From: an uncultured Luminiphilus sp.
Lineage (GTDB): Bacteria > Pseudomonadota > Gammaproteobacteria > Pseudomonadales > Halieaceae
Assembly (NCBI GenBank): GCA_905182485.1
Contig: CAJJBO010000029.1
Coordinates: 1-64,000 of the forward strand
Direction of reading: 5' to 3'
DNA: 64,000 nucleotides
Position numbers and translations under genes: made by a program. Below, in pieces: positions 48,919 through 57,534 of the stretch (the stretch's first letter is position 1; every line of letters begins with the position of its first letter). A model generated the notes under the pieces. That model was not told where the DNA came from. It was given only the letters and a program-made list of their open reading frames with translations, and made no database searches.

Positions 48919-50209
48919 ATGATGGTTCAGATGAGCAGAACATTTTTGAGTGTTGTGGTGTGTATTATGCTCGCCGCTTGCACTGACAGCAGTAGGGAGG
49001 TCGTTTCATCACCTTCGCTAGATGACCTGCCTTCCGACGGTTCTGGTACGGGAGGCGGTGGTAGCGGTGAGTCAGACGTCTACTCCACCCGCGATATGTT
49101 GGTCGCTTATATTGACGAGATTGTGCTGCCAAACTATCAAGACTTGGAGCTATTGACGACGCAGTTTGCCGCGTCTGGTGGCACCTTGGGTGCCTATTGC
49201 GACGCCATCGGCACCGCGGAGCAAGCGAGTCAGCAAGCAGCGGCACGCAGTGATTGGATGGCAATCTCCGAAAAAGTGCAGGCTTCAGAGTTACATGTCA
49301 TCGGGCCCGCTATCGAGAACGGCGGGAGCCTTCAGTTTAGATTGAATTCCTATATGGCAGGGCCATTAAGCACTTGTGGTGTAGACGGTATTGCGGCGCA
49401 GGTGGAGGACGGGATTAATATTGACGCGAGATCACTGAACCAGCGCGGTATCGGCGCACTGGAATATCTTTTATTCAATGACAACTTAAATCACTCTTGC
49501 CCGCCCCAAGCAGCAGCGACTGCTCAGTGGAATGCGCTTGATGAGAACACCAGAGCATCCCAGCGTTGCCAAGCGGCGCAAATGGTTGCGGGCGATATGT
49601 CGGCGGCCGCAGCGACGCTTGTTGATAAATGGCAGCCTACTGGTCAGGATTACCGCGCAGTTTTTCTGAGTGAAGAGCGCGTTGGCGAAAGTCTGCAAGA
49701 CACCACTGACGCGATGTTTTACTTAGAAGAAGGGGCCAAGGACGCAAAGCTGGGTAATCCACTGGGCATCATTGTGGCTTGTTCTGCACTAACGTGTCCG
49801 GAGCAAATCGAGTCCACGTTACAGCGCGACGTCACTAGACAATATCATTACGAATGTGAAGGCGTTTCGACGCATTTTTATATCCAGTGATAAGACCGGC
49901 TTTGACGCGCACTTAACGGCTGAGGGGTTCCCAGAAGTCGCGGAGCGTTTCATTAACAATCTTGAAGCGTCGATTGCTTATGCAGAAACCATTGAGCAGA
50001 GCGTCACGGAGCAGGTTGCCGCGATTGCCACTGAAGCAGAAGAAACGGCGTGCAGTAACGCTTTTGCCAATCCGGATAGCCCTTCTGAGCAATTTCCTCT
50101 CTGCACGCTGTACGGCATGGTGAAAACAATCGTCGATGATCTCAAGATTGATTTTGTCACCATTGTGAATGTTTCCATCCCTGGCAGTTCCCAGTCAGAT
50201 AACGATTAA
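48919..50209 (+). CDS. Imelysin-family (IrpA-like, M75) lipoprotein, one frameshift
   Basis: Lipoprotein signal with LAACTDSS (Cys near residue 21), a Gly/Ser linker, then the imelysin helical domain beginning TRDMLVAYIDEIVLPNYQDL. The motif region is NQRGIGALEYLLFN: the glutamate of the family GxHxxE motif is kept, but Gly replaces the His. An indel near 49855 moves the last ~115 residues (AFRRIFISSDKTGFDAHLTA … IDFVTIVNVSIPGSSQSDND) into another frame. Total about 429 residues. Imelysin-like proteins are Fur-regulated periplasmic or outer-membrane factors in iron uptake; their catalytic activity is doubtful. ATG 48931 is an alternative start. The stop overlaps the receptor start (TAATG). 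Confidence 0.82.
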
Positions 50210-52395
50210 TGCGAAGTATTAATATGAAATTGAGTGCCGCAATAGCGACTTTTTTCTTGGGCAATGCCCTGTTGGTGAATGCTCAGGTCAGCAGTGATGG
50301 CGAGCCATTCTTGCTCGAGGAAATCACGATTATCGGCAGTAAGGCCGACGTCAATACGATGTCGGGTACGGCCGATTTCGTGTCTCAGGAAGACTTGGAT
50401 CGCTTTGATCAAATCGATCTCCGAAAGGTCCTTAATCAAGTGCCCGGTGTTTATATCAGGGAGGAGGATGGCTATGGGTTACGGCCCAATATCGGCATCC
50501 GCGGTGCGGTAGCGGAACGCAGCCAGAAAATCACCATCATGCGCGATGAGGTGTTGATTACCCCCGCACCGTACTCAGCGCCTGCGGCCTACTATGTCCC
50601 GAATGTGAGTCGTATTTCGAGCGTTGAGGTACTCAAAGGACCTGCCGCAGTGGCGCACGGGCCTCATACTGTAGGTGGCGCGGTCAATATGGCGTCATTG
50701 ACGATTCCCAGTGACACCGCCGGAATGCTTGATATCAGCGCAGGGTCAGATGGTTTTTATAAGGCGCAAGCGGCCTATGGTGGTATGTCCGGTAACTTTG
50801 GTTATTTCTTTGACGTGCTGACGTACGGTGCTGACGGCTTTAAAAGTGTTGATGGCAGTAACCAACCAACTGGATTTGAACGCACCGACTTTGGCATGAA
50901 ATTGCTCTATCAACGGCCAGATTTGCGGGCAGATCATCTAGTGACGTTATTAGTCGAGGGTGGCGAGGAGGATGCAGACGAGACCTACTTGGGGTTGGCA
51001 GATGCGGATTTTATCGCTGATCCCTATCGTCGTTATGCCGCATCGCAATTGGCGCGATTTCAGTCAGATCATTTTAATGCGCTCCTGAACTATAGCTTTT
51101 CCTTGTCAGAATCAATGCGCTCCAATATTAAGCTCTACTGGAACGAGTTTGACCGATCATGGAACAAGCTTGACGGATTCTGGGCTGGGCCGACGCTGCA
51201 GAAAGTGTTGGAGGCACCGCAGCAGTATCAGCGCCAGTACTTTGTGTTGACGGGACAAAAAGATTCCGCCAATCGCGACGATGAGATTCTTGACGTCACA
51301 GACAATGATCGCAGCTATGAAAGCAAAGGCGCGCAGTGGTCGTTGAATGACGAGCGTTCTTTTGGACAATTAGGCGTGTCGACAACGGTCGGATTGCGCT
51401 TCCATCAGGATCAAGTGGAGAGAAACCATCAACCACGATCTTATCTGATGGTGAACTATGGGATGGAGTCCGATAACGTTGCGAGAGGGTTGAAAACCAG
51501 CAATAAAGCGGAGACTGAAGCGTTCGCTGCTTACATTGTGTCGCGGCTGTCATTCTCTGCTGTCTCTGTCGACTTAGGGGTTCGGTACGAGGATATCGAT
51601 GGTGAGGTGTCCGACTTTCTGACCGGGACTCAAACGACGCGCTCACAAGCGTTAACGGCACCTTCGTTAAGTGGTATTTGGATACTCAACGAGCAACTCT
51701 CTTTCTTTGGCGGCGTTTATGAGGGCTTCTCACCCGCAGGTCCTGGATCTGATGCTGAACATGAGGAGAGCACTAATTATGAGCTGGGTGCGCGCTACGC
51801 TAATGATCGTACGTCCGCTTCAGTCGCTGGCTTTTACAGTGACTACGGCAACCTGATCGGACGTTGCCGCGTGAGCGATTCCACTTGTGAGCCCGGTTCA
51901 GAGTTTAATGGCGGTGAGGTCGAAGTCTCGGGAGTAGAAATTTCAGCGTCCCACACTATGGCGCTCACTGCGGAATGGCAACTAGAGCTAGCGGCTGCCT
52001 ATACCTATACTCAGGGTGAATTTGCGACCACTTTCTTTTCGGGATTTCCTCAATGGGGCTTAGTGAAAGAAGGGGATGAGCTTCCGTATATCCCAGAAAG
52101 TATCGGTAATGTGCGGGCCAGTTTATTGGCGTCTAAATGGCGTTTGGAAGGGACAGTCGATTTTCAGTCGCAAATGCGAGAAGTTCCGGGCGCGGGTTCG
52201 ATCGACAAGGACGTTCACAGTGACGGTTTCGCCGTCCTTGATTTAAGCGTGTCCTATGCGCTGACGGACCAGTTAACACTGCAGGGCTTGCTATTAAACG
52301 CGACCGACGAAGTGGCGATCACTTCTCACCGGCCCTTCGGTGCGCGTCCGAATCGACCCAGATCGCTCATAGGTCGCATCCGCTACGAGTTCTGA
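50209..52395 (+). CDS. TonB-dependent outer membrane receptor (FecA-like)
   Basis: 728 residues: signal peptide ending VNAQ, a TonB-box-like LLEEITIIGSK at the mature N-terminus, plug domain (LRKVLNQVPGVYIREEDGYG, LRPNIGIRGAVAERS, RISSVEVLKGPAAVAHGPHT, GGAVNM) and a 22-strand-type barrel ending IGRIRYEF with terminal Phe. Plug sequence resembles the ferric-dicitrate type receptors. Position behind a Fur box and an imelysin gene indicates iron-chelate import. No FecR/FecI pair, TonB or ABC transporter lies nearby. Uninterrupted. Confidence 0.9.
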   Translation: MRSINMKLSAAIATFFLGNALLVNAQVSSDGEPFLLEEITIIGSKADVNTMSGTADFVSQEDLDRFDQIDLRKVLNQVPGVYIREEDGYGLRPNIGIRGAVAERSQKITIMRDEVLITPAPYSAPAAYYVPNVSRISSVEVLKGPAAVAHGPHTVGGAVNMASLTIPSDTAGMLDISAGSDGFYKAQAAYGGMSGNFGYFFDVLTYGADGFKSVDGSNQPTGFERTDFGMKLLYQRPDLRADHLVTLLVEGGEEDADETYLGLADADFIADPYRRYAASQLARFQSDHFNALLNYSFSLSESMRSNIKLYWNEFDRSWNKLDGFWAGPTLQKVLEAPQQYQRQYFVLTGQKDSANRDDEILDVTDNDRSYESKGAQWSLNDERSFGQLGVSTTVGLRFHQDQVERNHQPRSYLMVNYGMESDNVARGLKTSNKAETEAFAAYIVSRLSFSAVSVDLGVRYEDIDGEVSDFLTGTQTTRSQALTAPSLSGIWILNEQLSFFGGVYEGFSPAGPGSDAEHEESTNYELGARYANDRTSASVAGFYSDYGNLIGRCRVSDSTCEPGSEFNGGEVEVSGVEISASHTMALTAEWQLELAAAYTYTQGEFATTFFSGFPQWGLVKEGDELPYIPESIGNVRASLLASKWRLEGTVDFQSQMREVPGAGSIDKDVHSDGFAVLDLSVSYALTDQLTLQGLLLNATDEVAITSHRPFGARPNRPRSLIGRIRYEF

Positions 52396-52405
52396 CGCGG
52401 TAACC

Positions 52406-53329
52406 GTGGACGATTGGATACTCGCAGTAGCGACCCCGTTTTTTTACTTTAGTGATCCTTCAAAACGACTCTTTTGGGGCTATCTGCTGAGTTCTGGGCT
52501 ACTGGCGCTAGGGGTGGTTTATGCAAGCCGGCACCAGGCCGATCAAACGGTGACGCTGGCGAATCTGCTGACCAGAGCGTACTGGTGGAATCGCTCAACT
52601 CGGCAGGATTATCTGTTGCTCTTTGTCAATGCGACCCTGAAAGTCGGCGTTTATATCCCGCTCATCGGCGGGCAGCTCGCGTTCGCCATCATGACAGCGC
52701 GATTTCTGAACCAATCTGTTGCCGATGCGCCGCAAGTCGCTATTTCGTCCGTTGCAGTCTCCCTGCTCTTTACTGTGACAGCCTTTACCTTCGATGACCT
52801 CACGCGATTTCTGACACACCGAGGGATGCACGCTTGGGGTCCGTTGTGGCGCTATCATCGAGTCCACCACTCTGCGACGACCTTGACACCATTCACGGTC
52901 TTTAGGACCCATCCAGTTGAAAGCCTCATTAATTACTGTCGCAGCGCAGGGGCACTGGGTTTCATTACCGGGATTTTTATCTGGGGTTTCGGTCAGCATT
53001 TGCAGGTCTGGGATATTCTCGGCGTCAATGCACTGGGGTTTGTTTTGACTGCCCTCGGCGCGAACCTGCGTCACAGCCACATTCCACTGCGCTTTGGTGC
53101 AGCGGAAAAGTGGTTGGTGAGTCCCGCGCAGCACCAACTGCATCACTCTCTGGATCACCACCATCCTAACTATGGCTCTTATCTGTCTTGCTGGGATCGT
53201 TGGTTTGGAAGTTGGATGCCGGGCACCGACGCCAATGATTTGCGTTTTGGTTTGAGACCGTCAGCAGAGGCGTGCGAAATAAGTACCCCGAGGCAGGTCA
53301 ACTCGGGGTGTGGAATGTCTCAGGTGTGA
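52406..53329 (+). CDS. Sterol desaturase/fatty acid hydroxylase family membrane protein
   Basis: About 307 residues from a GTG 10 bp after the receptor stop. Several membrane segments are followed by the histidine clusters of the di-iron hydroxylase family: FLTHRGMHAWG, WRYHRVHHSA, LRHSHIPL and QHQLHHSLDHHHP, ending SYLSCWDRWFGSWMPG. Family members hydroxylate or desaturate lipids with O2. A gene of this family is found downstream of DUF4856/imelysin/TonB receptor genes in other marine bacteria as far as I recall; its role in iron uptake is unknown. Confidence 0.87.
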   Translation: MDDWILAVATPFFYFSDPSKRLFWGYLLSSGLLALGVVYASRHQADQTVTLANLLTRAYWWNRSTRQDYLLLFVNATLKVGVYIPLIGGQLAFAIMTARFLNQSVADAPQVAISSVAVSLLFTVTAFTFDDLTRFLTHRGMHAWGPLWRYHRVHHSATTLTPFTVFRTHPVESLINYCRSAGALGFITGIFIWGFGQHLQVWDILGVNALGFVLTALGANLRHSHIPLRFGAAEKWLVSPAQHQLHHSLDHHHPNYGSYLSCWDRWFGSWMPGTDANDLRFGLRPSAEACEISTPRQVNSGCGMSQV

Positions 53330-53341
53330 ACTCCACCTAAG

Positions 53342-53380
53342 ACGGTCAAGCTTGATTACGCCGTTGGCTTGACCGTTTTC
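53342..53380. terminator. Terminator between the iron operon and bfr
   Basis: ACGGTCAAGC (53342–53351) pairs with GCTTGACCGT (53368–53377), a 10-bp stem, followed by TTTC on the plus strand. One arm overlaps the last codons of the convergent bfr gene, so this may terminate both directions. Confidence 0.6.
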
Positions 53381-53841
53381 ATCGCGGTTTGCAGGTAGTT
53401 TTGCTCGCCGACACGGTCCATCAGTGACAGCTGCGTCTCTAACCAATCAACGTGCTCTTCTTCGGCTTCCAAAATATGCCGCGCCAAATCTCGTGAGACA
53501 AAGTCTTTATTGAGTTCGCAGCACTCAACGGTGGCGATCAGATCAGCGTGGGCAATATGCTCCAACTGCAGATCGCATTCGAGCATTTCTCGCGGTGTCT
53601 CACCAATGCGCAACTGCCCCAGATCTTGTAGGTTGGGGATGCCTTCCAAAAAGAGGATGCGTTCTACTAGCGCATCCGCATGTTTCATCTCATCGATAGA
53701 CTCGTGGTACTCGTGTTCTGCTAGCTCGACAAGCCCCCAGTCTTTGTACATTTTGGAATGCAAAAAATACTGGTTGATGGCGACCAGCTCGTTATACAAA
53801 ATTTTGTTGAGATGCAAAATGACGTCAGCGTGACCTTTCAT
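53356..53841 (-). CDS. bfr: Bacterioferritin
   Basis: Haem-containing ferritin that stores iron as a 24-mer. The 161 residues from ATG 53841 (MKGHADVILHLNK) carry the ferroxidase ligands in NELVAINQYFLHSKM, YHESIDEMKHAD (including the haem-axial Met of the DEMKHAD motif) and ATVECCELNKD, then EEEHVDWLETQL. Nine codons upstream are also open but unlike the family. It lies 110 bp downstream of bfd on the same strand, the common pair. Confidence 0.96.
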   Translation of the reverse strand: MKGHADVILHLNKILYNELVAINQYFLHSKMYKDWGLVELAEHEYHESIDEMKHADALVERILFLEGIPNLQDLGQLRIGETPREMLECDLQLEHIAHADLIATVECCELNKDFVSRDLARHILEAEEEHVDWLETQLSLMDRVGEQNYLQTAMKTVKPTA

Positions 53842-53950
53842 GCCCATTACCTCAGTTTTTTTCGACAATCGCAGTGTAGTCGAAATAAAACCAAAAGGAC
53901 ACTAAGTCATTGTTTTTATTAGATAAAACGAATCACACTCATTCGTATTC

Positions 53951-54160
53951 TCAGCTGCTGGCAACCAGCAGGCTGGACCCGCTGCCGCCCTGTTGTCCGT
54001 GGAGCGTGTCCTGCACCAACTTGCTGGCACGAAACAGACACTTGCCGCACTGGCTAGAGCAGCCTGTTTTCACTTTAACGTCATCGATCGACCGAGCGCC
54101 CGCCTGAACTTCTTGGACGATTTCGCGGTCGGTGACGCCGTTGCAGATACAAATGTACAT
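53951..54160 (-). CDS. bfd: Bacterioferritin-associated ferredoxin
   Basis: 69-residue [2Fe-2S] protein that delivers electrons to bacterioferritin to release stored iron. The four cluster cysteines are at the expected places: MYICICNGVTD and TGCSSQCGKCLF. It is preceded by a strong Fur box, so it is made under iron limitation, when iron should be mobilised. Confidence 0.94.
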   Translation of the reverse strand: MYICICNGVTDREIVQEVQAGARSIDDVKVKTGCSSQCGKCLFRASKLVQDTLHGQQGGSGSSLLVASS

Positions 54161-54174
54161 GCCATTACAATATT

Positions 54175-54193
54175 GCTAATGAGAATGATTGTC
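54175..54193 (-). promoter_or_regulatory. Fur box before bfd
   Basis: GCTAATGAGAATGATTGTC matches the Fur consensus GATAATGATAATCATTATC at 15 of 19 positions, 15 bp upstream of the bfd start codon on the minus strand. It fits repression of bfd by Fur under iron-replete conditions. Confidence 0.8.
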
Positions 54194-54266
54194 AACACTA
54201 TTCGCGTTACCCGGGCCGATGTCGCTGACACTGAGTCGGCCCTTTGAGCGCTCCCAGATGGCGGGA

Positions 54267-55112
54267 CTAGAAGGGCACCGCTAACGCTTCTGGAGGCAGT
54301 ATGGTGGTTCGTTTCATCAGCCTGTCGTGCTGGGGGTCAAACGGGTCGCGGCGATGCATGGTGCAGGCGTTATCCCATAAGAGCGCATCCCCAGGCTGCC
54401 ATTCATGCGAATAAACAAACTCAGGCTGCGTCGTCCAGTCAAACAAAAATGCCAGCATCTCTGCGCTTTCTCCGGCGTCCCAGCCCACAATCTCTGTCGT
54501 CATGCCAGGGCACAGATATAACGCTTTTTTACCCGTAACAGGGTGCGTTCTAACCAAAGGCTGCTGGATATCGGGTGAGCGCGCTTTTTGCTTGGTATTG
54601 GTGGGTACGCTGTACGCTTGGTTAAACGCCTCGTAGGATTGGTTGGCAAGACAGCCTTCTAATTGGACTCGCGTGGCTTCAGGCAGGGCGTCAAAAGCGG
54701 CACACATATCGGCAAATTCGGTATTGCCGCCCTCGGGTGGCAAGATGTCAGCCATGAGCAGCGATCCGACCGCCGGTTTGGGAAGATAAATTTGGTCGTA
54801 GTGCCAGCCGACCTCCGTATCAGCGAGTATCCCGATACGCCGTCCTTCGCGCTCAATATTGGAAACATAAAGAATTTCGGGATGCTCCCGTGACAAATAC
54901 TCCTCCCGCACATGAATTTCTAGCGCGCCAAACTCTTTGCTGAGTTGCACCAAAGTGGCTTCGTCAAAATCTTGGTTTCTGAACAGCAGTAACTTGTGTT
55001 CCGCCCAGAGTGCCCTAATAGCGTCGATCGCCTCTTTTGACTGTAAAGCGCTGGGATTAAAATCGAGCACCTCAGCGCCGAATGAAGGACTTAATGCGCG
55101 CGTGGCGTACAT
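54267..55112 (-). CDS. TauD/TfdA-family 2-oxoglutarate-dependent dioxygenase
   Basis: 281 residues from ATG 55112 (MYATRALSPSFGAEVLDFNP). The Fe(II) triad is visible: His and Asp of GWHYDQIYL, and the distal His in LLWDNACTMHRRDPFDPQHD, which also carries the 2-oxoglutarate-binding Arg near MKRTTILPPEA. Substrates in the family are mostly sulfonates, phenoxyacetates and other small carboxylates, hydroxylated at carbon; the one here is unknown. The operator at 55142 places it in the GntR-type regulon, so it likely acts on an intermediate or a variant substrate of the neighbouring pathway. Confidence 0.9.
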   Translation of the reverse strand: MYATRALSPSFGAEVLDFNPSALQSKEAIDAIRALWAEHKLLLFRNQDFDEATLVQLSKEFGALEIHVREEYLSREHPEILYVSNIEREGRRIGILADTEVGWHYDQIYLPKPAVGSLLMADILPPEGGNTEFADMCAAFDALPEATRVQLEGCLANQSYEAFNQAYSVPTNTKQKARSPDIQQPLVRTHPVTGKKALYLCPGMTTEIVGWDAGESAEMLAFLFDWTTQPEFVYSHEWQPGDALLWDNACTMHRRDPFDPQHDRLMKRTTILPPEALAVPF

Positions 55113-55141
55113 AGTGCGGACTCCTAGCAAGATAAAACGCA

Positions 55142-55155
55142 ATTGTACGGACATT
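55142..55155. promoter_or_regulatory. Operator 3 of the GntR-type regulon (before the TauD gene)
   Basis: ATTGTACGGACATT, 12 of 14 matches to AATGTCCGGACATT; one half-site is intact (CGGACATT). It lies 30 bp upstream of the TauD start, in the 90-bp gap after the permease gene. Confidence 0.55.
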
Positions 55156-55201
55156 TATCCAAAATACCAACTGACAGAGAGAAATTGCTGCTGAACGGCG
55201 C

Positions 55202-56080
55202 TTAATAGGGGCGCGAGCGTCCGAGTTCTAGGGACAGCACCCCGATAATGACTAGCGCTATCCCTGCTAGCTGGCTGAGAGTGAGCATTTCGCCGGTCAG
55301 ATAATAGGCCATGATGGCGGTAGCGGGTGGACCCAGTGTACTGATTAAGGCTGCGCGCGACGCGCCAACTCGACGAACGCCCTCGGCCATCAGCAGTAAT
55401 GGGAGTACGGTTGAAAAGATGATTAAGGCGGCGAGCGTCATCCAGGCAGCACTCGAAAGGTCAATATTTTGCCACCCTTGAACGACCTGATAATGTCCTA
55501 AAAACCCCACGGCCGCAGACGCCATGGCGATGAAGGTAAAGAAGCTGCTGCCCAAACGCTGAGTGAGCTCAGCGCTGACTAAAAAGTAAATGGCAATGGT
55601 GAGCGAGCAAAAACAGATCCACCCCATCCCAGTCCATTGCTCAGCGGTGAGAGTCGCGTTAAAGGCGCCAGTGACGAGTACCACCCCCGCCGTTGTCAGC
55701 AGGAGTGCTAGCACGACCGGCGCCGAGGGCGCTCGGCGGTGCAACACAGTGGTGATGAGGACCACAAAGATGGGGTAGGCAAAAAGCAGGGGCCGCTCCA
55801 CACTGGCAGCAATAATAGTGAGCGCATAAAAATTCGCCAAAGCACCTAGGTAGTAGCACAGCAGACCGATAGCCGCGGCGAGCAATAGATCTCTACGATG
55901 GGTGCTGATATCCAAGGAGCGGCTGATGTTGCCGCGATACAGCCAAGCCAATAGGGCGAATCCCGGTACCGCAAGTACGGACCGAATCGCAGCGACGTCA
56001 TGAAACGACAGCCCCATGTCGTAAAGTGCTTTGGCAAAAAGCCCTTTGCCGGCGATCAAAATGGCGCCGGCGGCAACCAA
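55202..56080 (-). CDS. EamA-family (DMT) membrane permease
   Basis: About 292 residues with ten hydrophobic segments in two EamA repeats (…FHDVAAIRSVLAVPGFALL…, …GALANFYALTIIAASVERPL…, …FSTVLPLLLMAEGVRRVGAS…, …YYLTGEMLTLSQLAGIALVI). DMT carriers export or import metabolites such as amino acids and nucleobases. The start is unclear: the only usual codon is the TTG at 56080, which would cut into the first membrane segment. The same frame is open to the isochorismatase stop and reads TPPAPNHWVGSLLVAAGAIL, so initiation just after that stop is possible. Same strand as, and directly behind, the amidase gene. Confidence 0.82.
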   Translation of the reverse strand: MVAAGAILIAGKGLFAKALYDMGLSFHDVAAIRSVLAVPGFALLAWLYRGNISRSLDISTHRRDLLLAAAIGLLCYYLGALANFYALTIIAASVERPLLFAYPIFVVLITTVLHRRAPSAPVVLALLLTTAGVVLVTGAFNATLTAEQWTGMGWICFCSLTIAIYFLVSAELTQRLGSSFFTFIAMASAAVGFLGHYQVVQGWQNIDLSSAAWMTLAALIIFSTVLPLLLMAEGVRRVGASRAALISTLGPPATAIMAYYLTGEMLTLSQLAGIALVIIGVLSLELGRSRPY

Positions 56081-56115
56081 AAGGCTCCCGACCCAATGGT
56101 TCGGTGCGGGTGGGG

Positions 56116-56799
56116 TCAGGGGGTGTCGCCTGCTGCGTTGAGCTCCGCGAGAATGTCATCTGTGCTGAGTACTCGGGCCCATAAACGCTTGAGCATGGTC
56201 AGTGTTGCCTGCTGCATCTCTTCGCTGTCTGTGCCCGTTCCATCGCTCGCCACGACGACTCGATACTGTAAATCGCAGGCCTCCATCGATGTCATGGCAA
56301 CGCAGTTGTTGGTAGACACGCCGGTAGAGACCACTGTCGTCACCCCTAATGCGCGTAATGCACTGTCGAGTCCTGTCGAGCGGAAGGCACCTTGCGTGGT
56401 TTTATTCAGCACCAAATCATTGGGGCCCGGTTTTAATGCGTCGACCACCTCATGCTCGGGCTGACCGGCGATATTGTTCGTCGCTTTGATAATCGGTGCG
56501 ATGTGCGGCGGCGCATCGCTGGCATCTTGGGCATTAGCGCCATAGGTAATCCAGATGATCGATGCGCCAGCTGCACGAAAGCCCGCGATGAGCTTTTGTA
56601 TATTGGGGATCAATAACTGGTCGATGCGGTCAAATCGGTACTGGGCTGAGTCACTGTTGCCTTGTTCCGCAAGTAATTTGCCAAGGCCCATGTGCCGATT
56701 ACCGGTGGCATTTTGCATATCGATAATGAGCAATGCGGTTTGCGTGGGATCAAGAGTGAACTGTTGGCTGAATGCGTCGACGAAACTGGGAGTGCTCAT
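56116..56799 (-). CDS. Isochorismatase-fold cysteine hydrolase
   Basis: 227 residues from ATG 56799 (MSTPSFVDAFSQQF). Triad: Asp in ALLIIDMQNATGNRH, Lys in LVLNKTTQGAFRSTGLD, nucleophile Cys in STGVSTNNCVAMTSMEACD. This pattern is of the RutB/nicotinamidase-like branch of amidohydrolases. The open frame runs on to 57279, but that extension is antisense to the neighbouring gene and not part of the protein. It is divergent from a second amidase across 81 bp that contain operator 4, and precedes the EamA permease. Substrate unknown; ureido or amide acids would fit the context. Confidence 0.85.
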   Translation of the reverse strand: MSTPSFVDAFSQQFTLDPTQTALLIIDMQNATGNRHMGLGKLLAEQGNSDSAQYRFDRIDQLLIPNIQKLIAGFRAAGASIIWITYGANAQDASDAPPHIAPIIKATNNIAGQPEHEVVDALKPGPNDLVLNKTTQGAFRSTGLDSALRALGVTTVVSTGVSTNNCVAMTSMEACDLQYRVVVASDGTGTDSEEMQQATLTMLKRLWARVLSTDDILAELNAAGDTP

Positions 56800-56817
56800 G
56801 GGAACGGGAATCCTTGA

Positions 56818-56831
56818 AATGTTCGTACATT
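56818..56831. promoter_or_regulatory. Operator 4 of the GntR-type regulon (between divergent amidase genes)
   Basis: AATGTTCGTACATT, 12 of 14 matches to AATGTCCGGACATT and itself a near-palindrome with perfect arms AATGT/ACATT. It is 18 bp from the minus-strand and 49 bp from the plus-strand start codons, so one site could control both operons. Confidence 0.55.
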
Positions 56832-56880
56832 CTAAGTCATATTGCGTGAACGGAGTGCGAGATCTTTTTGAGGAGGCGAT

Positions 56881-57504
56881 ATGGATAAGTTTGCACAAGC
56901 GGGATATGGGCAACGGGATATCGGTTTTGGTGAGCGTCCAGCCCTGCTCATGGTCGATTTTCAGCTCGGCTTTACCGATGCGAGTAATCCATTGGGGCGA
57001 AGCGATCACGTTCAGCAAGCAGTCGACAACACAGCGACCTTGCTCGCCGCCTGCAAGGCTCACGATATTCCTGCTGCCTCCTGTGCGGTGTCTTGGGGTG
57101 GGCCTGATGAAATGGTTTACTGGAAGATTGACTCGCTTTATGACGGCAGTTTCTATCACGGTCACCCCTGCACCGAGATCGATCCTCGGATTCGTGAAGA
57201 AGGCTACGTTTTTGAGTTCATTAAAACCGCACCTTCTATTTTTTACGAGACGCCACTCAAGCCCTGGTTGGTAAAACACTGCATTGATACGACCATTATC
57301 ACCGGCTGCACGACGTCAGGCTGTGTCCGTGCCTCCATTGTTGATAGCTTCTCTGCCGGATTTAGAACGATCGTACCGGCGGATTGTTGCGGCGACCAAG
57401 ATGCGCAGGCTCACGACAATAATTTACAGGATGTAGGCCGACGCTACGCCGATGTGGTCGACCTTCAATTCGTCTTAGACCACCTTAATAGCAATCATCA
57501 CTAA
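56881..57504 (+). CDS. Isochorismatase-fold amidase, N-carbamoylsarcosine/maleamate amidase-like
   Basis: 207 residues. Triad: Asp in ALLMVDFQLGFTDASNPLG, Lys in FEFIKTAPSIFYETPL, nucleophile Cys in TGCTTSGCVRASIVDSF. The TTSGCVRAS signature and the CCGDQDAQAHDNNLQDVGRR end place it with N-carbamoylsarcosine amidohydrolase and maleamate amidase. ATG 56881 has GAGGAGGCG a few bases upstream. With a hydantoinase pair at 59.7–63.9 kb, hydrolysis of the N-carbamoyl product of a hydantoin-type ring opening is a reasonable role. The RutD-like hydrolase follows by 30 bp. Confidence 0.87.
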   Translation: MDKFAQAGYGQRDIGFGERPALLMVDFQLGFTDASNPLGRSDHVQQAVDNTATLLAACKAHDIPAASCAVSWGGPDEMVYWKIDSLYDGSFYHGHPCTEIDPRIREEGYVFEFIKTAPSIFYETPLKPWLVKHCIDTTIITGCTTSGCVRASIVDSFSAGFRTIVPADCCGDQDAQAHDNNLQDVGRRYADVVDLQFVLDHLNSNHH

Positions 57505-57534
57505 CCGCTAAACCTCAATTTCAGGAGTTCAGTT

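Noticed and set aside
56800-57279. N-terminal extension of the minus-strand amidase reading frame (387 residues in total)
   Set aside because: The extension is antisense to the clear amidase gene at 56881–57504 and has no family similarity; the ATG at 56799 gives a normal isochorismatase-fold protein.
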